A stretch of DNA of 64,000 nucleotides from Lineus longissimus (lineage: Eukaryota; Nemertea; Pilidiophora; Heteronemertea; Lineidae): NCBI RefSeq assembly GCF_910592395.1, contig NC_088312.1, positions 17,305,292-17,369,291 on the forward strand. Direction: 5' to 3'. The notes under the pieces are model-generated. The model was given only the letters and a program-made list of their open reading frames with translations, ran no database searches and was not told the DNA's origin. This document shows positions 11,063 through 21,987 of the stretch, one piece after another. Position numbers and translations under genes: made by a program. Position 1 is the first letter of the stretch. Each line of letters begins with the position of its first letter.

Positions 11063-11860
11063 CTGAAGTACGGGTACTGTTAGGTCGACGACTTTCGCAA
11101 GTGTGAGTTTGTGTTTACCTTGGTTCCATAATCGTCGTTAGATGGCAGGGTGGTAGGTAGACTCAGTTCCCCGACCAGCCAACCGGCACCCGTCCCGAAC
11201 TGTACAGTACACAGGGTGGTATATCGTACGTTAACGTAATAGTGTTGATTTTTGTCTGCATTCAGTGGTGTAAGTAGATTTTGACCTGATAAACCTGATA
11301 TGTGTGTTCTATTATCAGCTTCCTAGCTACATTGCACACGTCTGCCATCTACCAACAAGCAGCTGACTTATTGTCCTTAAGATAATGTCACCTCTGAACT
11401 AGTTGTTTACAAGACCATATAAGGAATAGGCCTATATCTGCATCTTCTTAACCTACTTAGGGTTGCTTCAATTCCACCAGAGCCAAGCAATGTTGTAGCC
11501 GTCTCATCTCTACATTAAAACCACCTGAACCAGAATACCTATCGATCTTATTCTTATTCCAATGGACCACACAGATAAAACAATGTGTCATCCCCGGAAT
11601 GATTGGATAGGTTTGATAGGCGATTTTCTTCCGTGAAAGACACACTTTCGTGCTCTGTTCAATCAATGTCAATGAGTTCAGTCACTCGCATGTACTACCA
11701 TGTACTACTACTAGTATATAATAGTAGATCAATAGGCGCGCCATCTATGAGATGATACGATAACTGACATCTACCCTTGTTCCATTGTATTTTTTAGTGT
11801 CAGAAAATAATGATTGCTCCCGAGGCGTAATATTGCGCTAAATACAGTAAGCCTTTCAGC
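11063..11860. other. No supportable gene
   Basis: Unique-looking sequence with a short doublet catgtactac at about 11689-11708 and no recognisable coding or RNA feature. Confidence 0.4.
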
Positions 11861-13384
11861 AGTATTGAAAGCTGTGGTGAGCTGAGCACATAAAAAGACC
11901 ATGGTCACCTTAATTTGAAAATCCCTTCATAATCATGGGCTACCTCTGACTAAAACAGCACAACAGACCACCAATTTGACCCCAGTTCCTAACTGCGGGA
12001 AAACCCAAGTCCAGCAACCAAAAGTACCAAAAATACATTTTTGTTTACATTTGAACTGCACACATGCGTTTGTTTACAATTTCATTTCCCGCGAAATCTC
12101 GAAAATCAGGTGACCTGCAATCGTGGATTGAAAATAACATTAACCTGGGTTCAGCAGGTCAGCAGGTGTACTGGCTGTTCCAATCATCCCTACAGCCAGC
12201 TGTTCAAAAGGTAATGTTATTCACCCCACAGGGAGTGCAGGTAATTGATTAAGCCCCTGCATAACTTAACAGCAATGGCTTGGCTTCTGTGCGTGGTAAG
12301 GAGAATTGACAGTTTTTTTATGGGAGTAACATTATTGTTTGTGTTGTTTAAAAAAAACGTCTACTTTTTACTCATGTATACGGTGGCCCATAGAGGACAT
12401 GCGTTTATTTTCAATATAATAGAAAAAAAATTTTTTACAATGCGTTTTTTTTCTCTCGAATTACAACCGCCGTCGGATTTATTTCTCACCGCCGAAAAAA
12501 TAATTTAATAAAAAAAAAAAAAAAAATAAGAATAAAAAATAAATTAATATCCACCGCGGTCGATATTAATCTCCACCTCCACCGCGGTCGATATTAATCT
12601 TCACCGCGGTGGATATTAATTTCCACCACAGTGGTGGGAATTATTATTTTTTACCCGGCGGTGGAAATTATTTTTTCGGCGGTGAGAAATAAATCCGACG
12701 GCGGTTGTAATTCGAGAGAAAAAAAACGCATTGTAAAAAGAAAAATGTTCTGTTATATTGAAAATAAACGCATGTCCTCTGTGGGCCGGCACCGTACATG
12801 TAAGAATCGTAGTACTAATAATAACTTCAACGTATTTTCCGGTTATGATAATACAACACGCATCTTCATGATCATGATCTTTCTCAAACTAACTGAATCA
12901 TGACCTAATCGCCTTGGACGCACAACCTAACCACATATCCATCCGCCCCGACGATCGACACATCCATTCGATTCGATAACACTCGATAAAGTTTGATAAA
13001 TAAACTAGAACTGAGATTTTACAGGAGCATCTGTGAATTCATGACTCCAGGGTTGTTTTGAGGGCGATATCGTAAGAGTTGGTCTTGAGTATGGGGACCT
13101 GAAGGTCCGTGTGAGGCCCCTGGGGAGAAAAAGACTAGTTGAACGATGGGATCTGACACGGACACTACTATTGATCTCATTATATGAATACCATTTAATT
13201 ACAAACAAGTGAAAACAGATCATATCATATTCCTTGGCATAAATAAATAGTAGTTCGGGAACAAGGTTTTTTAGCAGGAGGAAAGCGAGAACATTTTTGC
13301 GCCGTCGTATTCCGATTTGACTGGTTAGTGGTGAAATCTGCTTTTAATTTAGCAAATTAACATATTCGTTTTTCTAGTTCTAAC
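11861..13384 (+). repeat. Repeat R copy 1, first part (inverted paralog of 38066-38514 + 51153-51849)
   Basis: The segment matches the reverse complement of 51849-51153 and then 38514-38066 along its length, apart from the MITE at 12379-12796 that only this copy has. It keeps the uninterrupted target of E2 (GATAAAGTT, 12985-12993). It ends at TCTAAC (13379-13384), where E1 begins, and continues at 27156. Short frames inside it are shared with the paralog but have no known domain. Confidence 0.8.
12379..12796. mobile_element. 418-bp MITE with 6-bp target duplication CATGTA
   Basis: The termini are TACGGTGGCCCATAGAGGAC and its inverted counterpart ending GGCACCGTA. Inside is a long imperfect palindrome rich in CCACCGCGG and AATATTAAT words. 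CATGTA flanks both sides (12373-12378, 12797-12802). The paralogous R copy has one CATGTA and no insert (complement at 51341-51346), which proves the boundaries. The ends match those of the large element E1, so this is an E1-type non-autonomous derivative. Confidence 0.87.
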
Positions 13385-13507
13385 TACGGTGGCCCATAGA
13401 GGACATGCGTTTATTTTCAATATATTAGAATACTCTAAAACTTTGTTTTTATGGGTACACATCCAATATTCCAGTCGATGGAATAGATCACGCCCCCTAA
13501 ATTACAC

Positions 13508-13516
13508 TATAAAAGG
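13508..13516 (+). promoter_or_regulatory. TATA-like box upstream of the E1 transposase
   Basis: TATAAAAGG lies between the left terminal repeat of E1 and the likely transposase start at 13696. Position and sequence fit a core promoter; there is no other proof. Confidence 0.4.
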
Positions 13517-13990
13517 GCTACTAAGATCTATTCAAAGGCATGGCCAATGGGCCTACCACCGAGGCAGAATGACATCTGGCCGACTTCAGTATGGTCAATT
13601 TCAAGGTGTCCGCGGCCGATTACGACGACCGTTTCGACTGATAGGTTTTGCCACCAATTGCGCAAGAGTGGCAGACAGACATCGTGTCTTCTTTTATGGA
13701 TGGTCAAGAGCCATTGCGAAAACGCCGGAGAAGTTATACAGTTACAGAGAAAATAGCCTACTTGCAGGACCTTGAGGCTGCGCTGTTGGACGGAACCGTC
13801 AACAACAATGCGTGAATTTGCAGAACACTATGGAATCTCAGTCCGAACAATGCAGAAATGGAATTTGCAAGAACTAGAAGAAAAAGCTGGTGAAGGAAAA
13901 GGCAAAGTCCGACACGTAAAAGAGGGGAACGTTGGTCTTTGGCCTGATGTTGAAAAGAGACTAATCGTCAGGTTTAGAGGGGTCAGAGAA

Positions 13991-15030
13991 ATGAAATGGC
14001 CAGGGCCATTGTGCTCACCTCATGTGGAGGAAAGATGGATAAAGAGCATGGTATTGTGTCATGTAGTGTTAGGTTTGATGTAGGTCCAAGCAATTACAAT
14101 TTCCCCAAAATGGCCAATTTACAGTACATTCGACCTCGGTGACCTTGAAAAGTAGGTCAAATCAAAGAAGACCCGGGTGACACATTGAATGGTTGTTAGA
14201 ATTAGATGTACCTATGATATAAAATTGGTGCCAATTGGGCAAGTCATTACTAGGAATAATGGCATTTTGAAGAATTTAGGATTTGGCCCCCTCCCTGGAG
14301 GCCAAACGGCAAATCAGATCGCACCAAACTTCGGTACCTGAGATCACCTGACCAAGGGGTACATGTGTACTTAATTTGTGATCAATAGTCATTGCAGTTA
14401 AGAAACGTGCCATAGTTACGGCCTGACGGCGAATTTGACCTCTGTGACCTTGACAAGAAGGTCAAATTAAAAACCTGTGTGACATATACTGTATGGTGGT
14501 TAGATGTACCCATGATATCAAATTGGTGGCAATCGGGCAAGAAGTTAAGGAATAATCACATTTTTAAGGTTTTTGGATTTTGCCCCCTGGTGGTCAAGTG
14601 GTGATTCATATTGGACCAAACTTCGGTCCCTGAGATCACCTGACTAAGGGGTAAATGTGTACCAAATTTGGTATCAATAGTCATTGCAGTTTAGAAACGT
14701 GCCATCGTTACATCCTAACGGCCAATTTACACCATTTGACCTCTGTGACCTTGAAAAGGAGGTCAAATCAAAAACCCGGAGGATATATGATGCACCTTTG
14801 CTAGAAGTACCTACCATATTTTTTTCAAAATTTCCCGACTACTATTAAGGGAGATATTGCATATTTTCACTTTTAACGTTTGGCCCCCTGGTGGCCAAAC
14901 CATGAAACGAATCGGACCGAAACTTGGTCTCCAAGGTGTCATTACATAAGGGTACATGTGTACCAAGTTTCAACTCAATAGCTCTAACAGTTACGAAACG
15001 TGCCCTGCTAACGGACGACGGACGACGACG

Positions 15031-15092
<62 letters not shown>

Positions 15093-15148
15093 ACGACGGA
15101 CGCCACGGTATGGGATAAGCTCACCTCTGCTAAGAGGTGAGCTAAAAA
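13991..15148 (-). mobile_element. Helentron-like non-autonomous element, copy A
   Basis: Read on the minus strand: 5' TTTTT, hairpin AGCTCACCTCT...AGAGGTGAGCT (15133-15143 / 15118-15128), a GTC microsatellite, three tandem modules of about 300 bp, then GAGGTGAGCAC (pairs with the 5' repeat) and a terminal palindrome ATGGCCCTGGCCAT plus TTCAT. It interrupts the E1 transposase. No target duplication. Near-identical copies lie at 19120-20273 and 47735-48886. Confidence 0.8.
15012..15097. repeat. GAC trinucleotide microsatellite of copy A
   Basis: An interrupted GGACGAC then pure GAC run. It lies at the same place in every intact family member, next to the 5' hairpin, so it is a structural part of the element. 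The long D/T/R/S homopolymer frames here are artefacts of the microsatellite. Confidence 0.9.
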
Positions 15149-16347
15149 GGCTGCCTGTCGCCGTCGAAGACGTCCAAGAGAAAGCTATGTCAATTTTCGA
15201 AGACTGGTAGCACGCGTTACCCGCTGACGATAGACAAGATTTCATCCGGACTCGACCAGTCATGCACGAATTCCACGCTTCGAACGGCTGGGTGGCGAAC
15301 TTTATGGACCGGAAGAAAATTTCATTCCGGAAAGCTAACAAAAATACGACCATCCTCCCAGCTGATGCCGCCAATCGTGTGCAAGTGTTCAGAGACAACG
15401 TCACGACCACGATCGACCGATTTGAAATTCCGATGAGATCAAACGTTTGCCTTGTTTGAGCTACGACCAACGTACACATGCAGCATAAAGGGAGAAAAGT
15501 CCGTGGATATCCGCACCTCAAGGTCCAACACCAAACTTGGATGTACAGTACTATTGCAATCACTGCAACCGGCGGAAAAGTGGCGGCTCACGTGACTTTC
15601 CCAAATAAAGGATTCGTCAGGCAGCTTGCAGCCTTGGCGGACCAAGAGCTACCAGAAAACGTGGTCATAACTTCATCAGCAACAGGTTGGATGAAGGAGG
15701 AGACAGCCGAACACTGGTTTGAACACGCCTTCCAACCGTATCTAACCGCAGAAGAGGCTGAACAGTTTTTGTTACTGGTAGATCGGTACCGGGTTCATCG
15801 AACGGAAAATTTCGGTGTGCAAACTATGAACCTTGGGGGAATCCTCGATTTTATTCCCGCCAGTTGTACATCACTTGTCCAACCCCTGGACCTGACTGTC
15901 ATGAGATCCCTCAAGAACCATAATGCGCAAGAGGTGGAAAGCATGGAAAAAGAACCACACTGATAGAGAGGGCCGATGCGAACCAATTCAGCTGATGGAT
16001 GTTGTCACCATTGTAAGTGAGGCTTGGGCTGCTGTTAATGGGGCCGTGATTGAAAAAGGTTTTCAGATGGCATTGCGACCGGCCCCTATTGAAGCTGGGC
16101 CATTCCCCAACCTTGAGGAGGAGGAGGAAGAGGAGGAACCGGTGTAATGTTTTTGAGTGTTTCTGTTTTTGAGTGTTTCCCCTCATTGTTTGGGAACGTT
16201 CAAAAATAGATTGACAAGTTTTTCTGTGTATCCCCCCTATTGAAAAGTCGTGGTCTCTCCAGCTGCCTATTGTTTGGAAACACTGACACATGGGGAACAA
16301 CCACAGATGTTACACCGGGTCTGGAATTCGTACAGGTTGAAAGGGAC

Positions 16348-17077
16348 TGTTTTGGGTGTCAGTATTGTCTTCGGGGGACAGTACGGCCCGCCTGGAAGGC
16401 ACAGGTTTGTCGTTGTTGTGGGACGTGAAAGTTTTTCTAATTTTCTGCTCAAAGATCATTTTATATGCATTTATACTAAGTTGATGTCCCTCTACTTGAG
16501 GTGAGTGAATGAATAGGTTATCTGTGTAGGAATCACAGTTACTGTATAGAACTTTTAATCGCCTTAAACCACGCAGTTTGACATTTACTGCAGCCAACTT
16601 TACCGCCATAGGTGTCACATGGCTTTGTAGTGCTTGGTTTCCACAAAGCCTTATTTCTTCCATCAGTATGAGTTTAATCTGGTTGTATAGGTACCTGAAT
16701 GTGTAGAAAATCATGTCTTTCTGTCAAATGTAACTAATGCCAAGGGTGTCTCTGGATGTGATGATTGTAGGACACACCTGGCCAGTTTTGGGCTATTTTA
16801 GTTCTGATTGCTAATGCCAGGTGGCAGTGCCCACTAGATGTGTCTTCAGAGTCACAACCTATTCTTGTCACAACCTGTCCTTGCAGGTTTATTGATTTTC
16901 ATCTTTTAAGTTTGAAAGTAGGTTGATAAGGGTTGTTGTCAACAATTTTGTAATGTTGTGTGTAATTTTGTATCGTTTCAGTTTACGTTCAATTATGAGG
17001 TCTTATTAAAGCGTTCGTTGTATGAGGAACCACATAGTTATTGGTTTTGTTTGGTGAACATCTCGGAGACCGTTACA
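16348..17077 (+). repeat. BEL 5' LTR
   Basis: Starts TGTTTTGGGTG and ends CCGTTACA (TG...CA). It is 730 bp, equal in length to the 3' LTR. It would carry the promoter of the element; the following leader begins gtaaactcaattgggg, with a possible primer site starting TGGGGCAGGAG at 17089, which I could not assign to a tRNA. Confidence 0.95.
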
Positions 17078-17527
17078 GTAAACTCAATTGGGGCAGGAGA
17101 CTCAAGCAGTAAACTCGATGAAGAACTTTGAGTGATTCGAGCAAGAAAACACCTGCCGTGACAGTTTACAAGGGATCAGCAGTTTTAAGGGATGGTCCAG
17201 GTGAAGAACTCGTGTCAGCTGAGCAGATTTTCGGAAAAGGCTAATCGTCAGAAGGTTTTACGGATAGTTCTCCGGTGGGAAAGAGAATTGTCAGTCATAG
17301 GACAATCAGTTTAAGTCGAGTAGGATTGTCAATGTCAGTGGACTGCGTCTGTAGGTTTTATTACATACAGACCGAGTCAGTGGGTTTATTGTGAACAGGA
17401 GAGACTTGTTAAGTGGACTCTTGATTGAATTTATGGTGTGGTGAGGTCTGATCTATTCAGTTCAATACAGCTCAGTCAAGTTTTAAGTTTGAAATATTAT
17501 ATCAGGACTTTGAGATTCCAAGTAAAC
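17078..17527 (+). other. BEL leader between 5' LTR and gag
   Basis: Untranslated leader of about 450 bp. A frame runs upstream from the gag ATG to 17438, but ATG 17528 (aacATGGCG, good context) is the likelier start. Confidence 0.55.
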
Positions 17528-19120
17528 ATGGCGTCAGACGAGTCAGCAATGCCGGACAGTGTGTCAAAGGCCACTCGGGCCAATGTCAAAGGTGCTTATG
17601 ATAGGAGGGAAGCACATGTTGGTCGGCTTACAACTACTACTGATAAGTTGTGGCCGATGCTCACCTCGGAGACAAGTGTAGCGGACATGAGAGTTCATCA
17701 TTCAGATTGGCTGAAGGAGTATGAGCGGTACATCATGTCACATCGGGATGTTCTGGAGATGATGCCAGCACCTGATAGGGAAGTTTTCGAGGAAAACTTA
17801 GGAGATGAAATGAAGCATTTCGAGGATTTCAAGAGGACGTTGGATCAGTGGTTCTTGGATAACGATACCCCAAATATCTCCGGTGGGAAGGCCAGGTCTA
17901 GGAAATCAGGTGGTTCGGTTCGGTCAAACAGGAGCAGTATCTCAATGGCAAGAGCAGAGGAAAATCTGAAAAAGGCCGAGTTACTGGCCAAGGCTCATGC
18001 GCTTCGAGAAAAGAAGCTGATCGAGGAGGAAAAGCTAAAACTTAAACTGAAGGAAGAGGAGTTCAAGTTAAGGACTGAGATCAAGGTGTCAGATGCTAGA
18101 GCAGCAGTTTTGGAGGAGTTGGAAAGAAGCCAGCAACAGGATGAGGACATACTGAGAGACTTCATCAATACAGGCCCGAGGGAGGAGCCTGTATCCGGAA
18201 AACAGGTATCATCTACCCCTAAGAGTGTTACGTTAGATGTAGGGGTGCCAGAGTTTTCACCTGCCACAAAAAGGGAGCAGCAGCTTGAGGGTAAAACAGA
18301 GAAGCAGCAGATCATAGTGGAGCTTCAGCAGAAGGAGGAAACTGTGCAGCCTCACGAACTGCAGGACAACGTGCGTAGAACAAGTCTCGACATAGGCCGT
18401 CAAGTGCAGATTAGTTGCAGTCCGAGGCTGCAGGACAGTGATTGTAATCATAATCATGGGCAGGATGGTGAGAGTTCCTCAGTTGGTAATGATAATTCTG
18501 TTCATATTTCAACAGGAGGCAGACGTTTGTATGATGCTTCAACTGTGAATGGTCATAATGTTAGTGACAGTGCAGCAACGCATGGACTCATGCAGGGTAA
18601 TCTGTCTTCATCATCAGTGCAGATGGACTCGGTGGTTAAAGAGCTAAGGAAACCTGCATCAGAACTTAAGAAATTCTTGGGTGACCCATTGGAGTATCGC
18701 AGATTCTTACGCCAGTTTAATGCACGAGTGGTGAGCAATACCACAACTAGCGATGAAAGGTTGAACTTTCTTGAACAGTTTACAGACGGAGAGGCAAATA
18801 AGATAGTAGCAGGCTACAGCTGTTTAGAGGCAGATGTTGGATATCCAGCAGCACTATCAGAACTGGAGAGGCGGTATGGTGACAAGGAGTTAGTAGCAAA
18901 CGCTTACATAAAGCGTGCCCTTGACTGGCCAATAATAAAACCAGACAATCCAAGTGGACTAGATTCTTATTCTATATTCTTAGTTGAATGTCAGAACGCA
19001 GTCAAGGCCATAGATGCATTACGGATCCTTGAATATTCAGAAAACCTAAAGAGGCTTGTCAGTAAGTTACCGTACAAGCTTCATGAAAAATGGAGGAACA
19101 TACGCCAGGAGACACAAGAA
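17528..19120 (+). CDS. gag: BEL Gag (N-terminal part of Gag-Pol), interrupted downstream by insertion
   Basis: This is the Gag portion of a BEL Gag-Pol. It opens with MASDESAMPDSVSKATR, has a long charged coiled-coil stretch (ENLKKAELLAKAHALREKKL... about residues 140-210), a Q/E-rich linker, and then the DUF1759-type core with LKKFLGDPLEYRRFLRQF and LERRYGDKELVANAYIKRAL. Gag packages the RNA into particles in the cytoplasm. The frame runs into copy B at 19120 and meets a stop at once; after that insert the same frame continues at 20274. The start 17528 is chosen for context; an earlier in-frame ATG at 17438 exists. Confidence 0.88.
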
Positions 19121-20161
19121 TGAAATGGCCAGGGCCATTGTGCTCACCTCATGTGGAGGAAAGATGGATAAAGAGCATGGTATTGTGTCATGTAGTGTTA
19201 GGTTTGATGTAGGTCCAAGCAATTACAATTTCCCCAAAATGGCCAATTTACAGTACATTCGACCTCTGTGACCTTGAAAAGTAGGTCAAATCAAAGAAGA
19301 CCCGGGTGACACATTGAATGGTTGTTAGAATCAGATGTACCTATGATATAAAATTGGTGCCAATCGGGCAAGTCATTACTAGGAATAATGGCATTTTGAA
19401 GAATTTCGCCCCCTCCCTGGAGGCCAAACGGCAAATCAGATCGCACCAAACTTCGGTACCTGAGATCACCTGACCAAGGGGTACATGTGTACTTAATTTG
19501 TGATCAATAGTCATTGCAGTTAAGAAACGTGCCATAGTTACGGCCTGGCGGCGAATTTACGCCATTTGACCTCTGTGACCTTGACAAGAAGGTCAAATTA
19601 AAAACCTGTGTGACATATACTGTATGGTGGTTAGATGTACCCATGATATCAAATTGGTGGCAATCGGGCAAGAAGTTAAGGAATAATCACATTTTTAAGG
19701 TTTTTGGATTTTGCCCCCTGGTGGTCAAGTGGTGAATCATATTGGACCAAACTTCGGTCCCTGAGATCACCTGACTAAGGGGTAAATGTGTACCAAATTT
19801 GGTATCAATAGTCATTGCAGTTTAGAAACGTGCCATCGTTACATCCTAACGGCCAATTTACACCATTTGACCTCTGTGACCTTGAAAAGGAGGTCAAATC
19901 AAAAACCCGGAGGATATATGATGCACCTTTGCTAGAAGTACCTACCATATTTTTTTCAAAATTTCCCGACTACTATTAAGGGAGATATTGCACATTTTCA
20001 CTTTTAACCTTTGGCCCCCTGGTGGCCAAACCATGAAACGAATCGGACCGAAACTTGGTCTCCAAGGTGTCATTACATAAGGGTACATGTGTACCAAGTT
20101 TCAACTCAATAGCTCTAACAGTTACGAAACGTGCCCTGCTAACGGACGACGGACGACGACG

Positions 20162-20217
<56 letters not shown>

Positions 20218-20273
20218 ACGACGGACGCCACGGTATGGGATAAGCTCACCTCCGCTAAGAGGTGAGCTAAAAA
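19120..20273 (-). mobile_element. Helentron-like non-autonomous element, copy B, inside BEL
   Basis: Same structure and almost the same sequence as copy A (few substitutions, short indels near 19405 and 19555, different microsatellite length). Ends are ATGAAATGGCCAGGGCCAT (left) and GGTGAGCTAAAAA (right) on the plus strand. It splits the BEL gag-pol frame; the flanking gag and pol reading frames are in register with each other across it. Because the host BEL is itself very young, this insertion is younger still. Confidence 0.85.
20155..20217. repeat. GAC microsatellite of copy B
   Basis: Same position as in copy A but shorter, so it is length-variable between otherwise near-identical copies. 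Confidence 0.85.
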
Positions 20274-21987
20274 GGGACTGTCTTGAAATTTGACCATCTT
20301 GTTAAAATGGTGCAAAGGGAGGCCAAGAAGGTCATGGATCCACTTTATGGCAGACAAGCAATGCAGGGGCCAAATCTGCAATCAGGAAGTAAGGACCAGA
20401 AACCAGTGGTGAAACGGAAGAACTTTGCTACTGAATTGACCTCAGGAATTGCTAGTAAATCTTCATCAGTGTCTCAGTCGATGCATCCTAAGTTCAGCAG
20501 CAGTGCCAATAATAGTAGTAGCAGTGGTAGCCAGCAGGGCAAAACTGAAAGTAACTTTGCGTTTGTGAAGCCATGTTGGTACTGTAAGGAAGGACATACT
20601 ATGGAGAACTGCAATAAGTTAAAGGCAAAGTCACTGGATGATAGGAGAGACTTTATTAAATCCAAGGGGATTTGTTTTGCATGCCTTAAACCTGGGCACC
20701 GGGCTCGATTTTGTCATAACCGGGCAAAGTGTTTGAATTGTGGTGGCTCACACCCTACATTGCTTCATAGAGAGGCGGCGCCAACTGTGGAGTCGAGTGA
20801 AAGGAAAACATGTGCGTCAACCATCACAAGTGAAACTGGTGCCAACACACAAAGTGGTAATGGAGATGACCTACTGTGCTGTATGGGAGCCGGAGCAGAG
20901 AATGCGGGACAGTGCACAATGGCGATAATTCCGGTCCAGATAAAGAATTCCGATGGCAGCATAGTTACAGAGACATACGCTTTTCTTGATCCAGGCAGTA
21001 ATGTCAGTTTCTGCACGGATCAGTTAGCCGATCAGCTGGGAGTCAAAGGGAAACGTACCACAATGAAATTGGAGACGATGGGAGCTTGCCAGAACTTTGT
21101 AACACGCCAGATATCAGGACTTGAAATAGCCAGTCTCGATGGTGATATCAGCATACCATTGGGGACAGTGTTCACTAAGTCAGAGATGCCTGTCACAAGC
21201 GATCTCATACCAACTCAGAAGGACATTGAAAGATTCGAGCACTTGAAGGACATTAGTTTGCCAATGATCAGTACAGGGATTGGCCTACTGATTGGGAATA
21301 ATGTCCCAGATGCCTATACACCTTTAGAGCTGAAGACAGGGCTAAGGGGCACACCTCATGCAGCACGGACAGCTATTGGGTGGATTGTGTGGAATTTGGT
21401 CCGAGAGAACAAATGGGAGAACATGAAATGGGATCATCATCGTACAGTGAACAGAGCAGAAGTGTCAGCCATTGAGGAAGCTGAAAGTTTGCAAAGGCTC
21501 GATACCTTGGTCAGATCAGCGATCGACATGGACTTTCCAGAACGTGGGGTCGATAGTAAGCGGGAGCCATCAGTTGAAGATAAGCAATTCAGTGAAATAA
21601 TACAGAACTCCATGGAATATCGAGATGGGCGTTATTACACGGACTTGCCATTTAGAGAGTCAGATGTTAAACTGCCGAGTAACTGGCAACAGGCCATGGA
21701 CAGGCTTTTGGCTTTACGTAGGAAACTGAAGAAATCAGAGGACTATTGCAGGGACTACACCACTTTCATGAACAACCTTCTGGAAAAGGGATATGCAGAA
21801 AGAGTGGAGGACTGTTGTAGTAAAGTGGAGGAGGGCAAACAATGGTACATTCCACATCACGGGATTTACAATCCTAATAAACCAGGCAAAATAAGGATTG
21901 TTTTTGATTGCTCAGCTAAGTCAAGGGGGGTGTCCCTGAATGACGCTCTATTGTCCGGCCCGGTCTTGACCAACACTTGTAGATGTT
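20274..21987 (+). pseudogene. pol: BEL Pol, first part: zinc knuckles, protease, start of RT
   Basis: After copy B the frame continues with the end of the DUF1759 region, two zinc-knuckle motifs (CWYCKEGHTMENC; CFACLKPGHRARFC followed by CLNCGGSHPTLLH), an aspartic-protease-like DUF1758 domain with FLDPGSNVSFC (most relatives have DSGS; here Pro replaces Ser) and the N-terminal RT region (GIYNPNKPGKIRIVFDC). It ends at a premature TAG (21993-21995) caused by loss of one base near 21975; the next frame opens at 21988. Intact, it would be one Gag-Pol polyprotein. Confidence 0.88.

Larger units (their letters stand above)
13696..16147 (+). pseudogene. Tigger/pogo-like DDE_1 transposase, broken
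   Basis: From ATG 13696 the frame reads a basic, psq-type helix-turn-helix N-terminus (KRRRSYTVTEKIAYLQDLE), then, after a frameshift near 13795, MREFAEHYGISVRTMQKW. Copy A (13991-15148) splits the gene. It resumes with a second DNA-binding part (FHASNGWVANFMDRKKISFRK) and a DDE_1 core: LLVDRYRVHR holds the second acidic residue and DFIPASCTSLVQPLDLTVM the third. The region of the first catalytic Asp holds a stop (near 15459) and no DE pair is visible. A further frameshift near 15925 leads to the usual C-terminal piece (IVSEAWAAVNGAVIEKGFQ) and an acidic end (LEEEEEEEEPV). It would be the E1 transposase; this copy is dead. Confidence 0.82.

Noticed and set aside
14924-15118. Frames with long runs of Thr, Asp, Arg or Ser over the GAC microsatellites (also 20055-20293, 47720-47995)
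   Set aside because: Open only because the trinucleotide repeat has no stops; the runs differ in length between copies of the same element and have no domain.
19120-20273. Direct target duplication around copies A-C
   Set aside because: Flanks show at most shared T/A residues; frame and similarity to related words fit insertion without duplication.
20283-20381. Separate pol start codon after copy B
   Set aside because: The frame is in register with gag across the insert; the apparent start is just where the insert ends.
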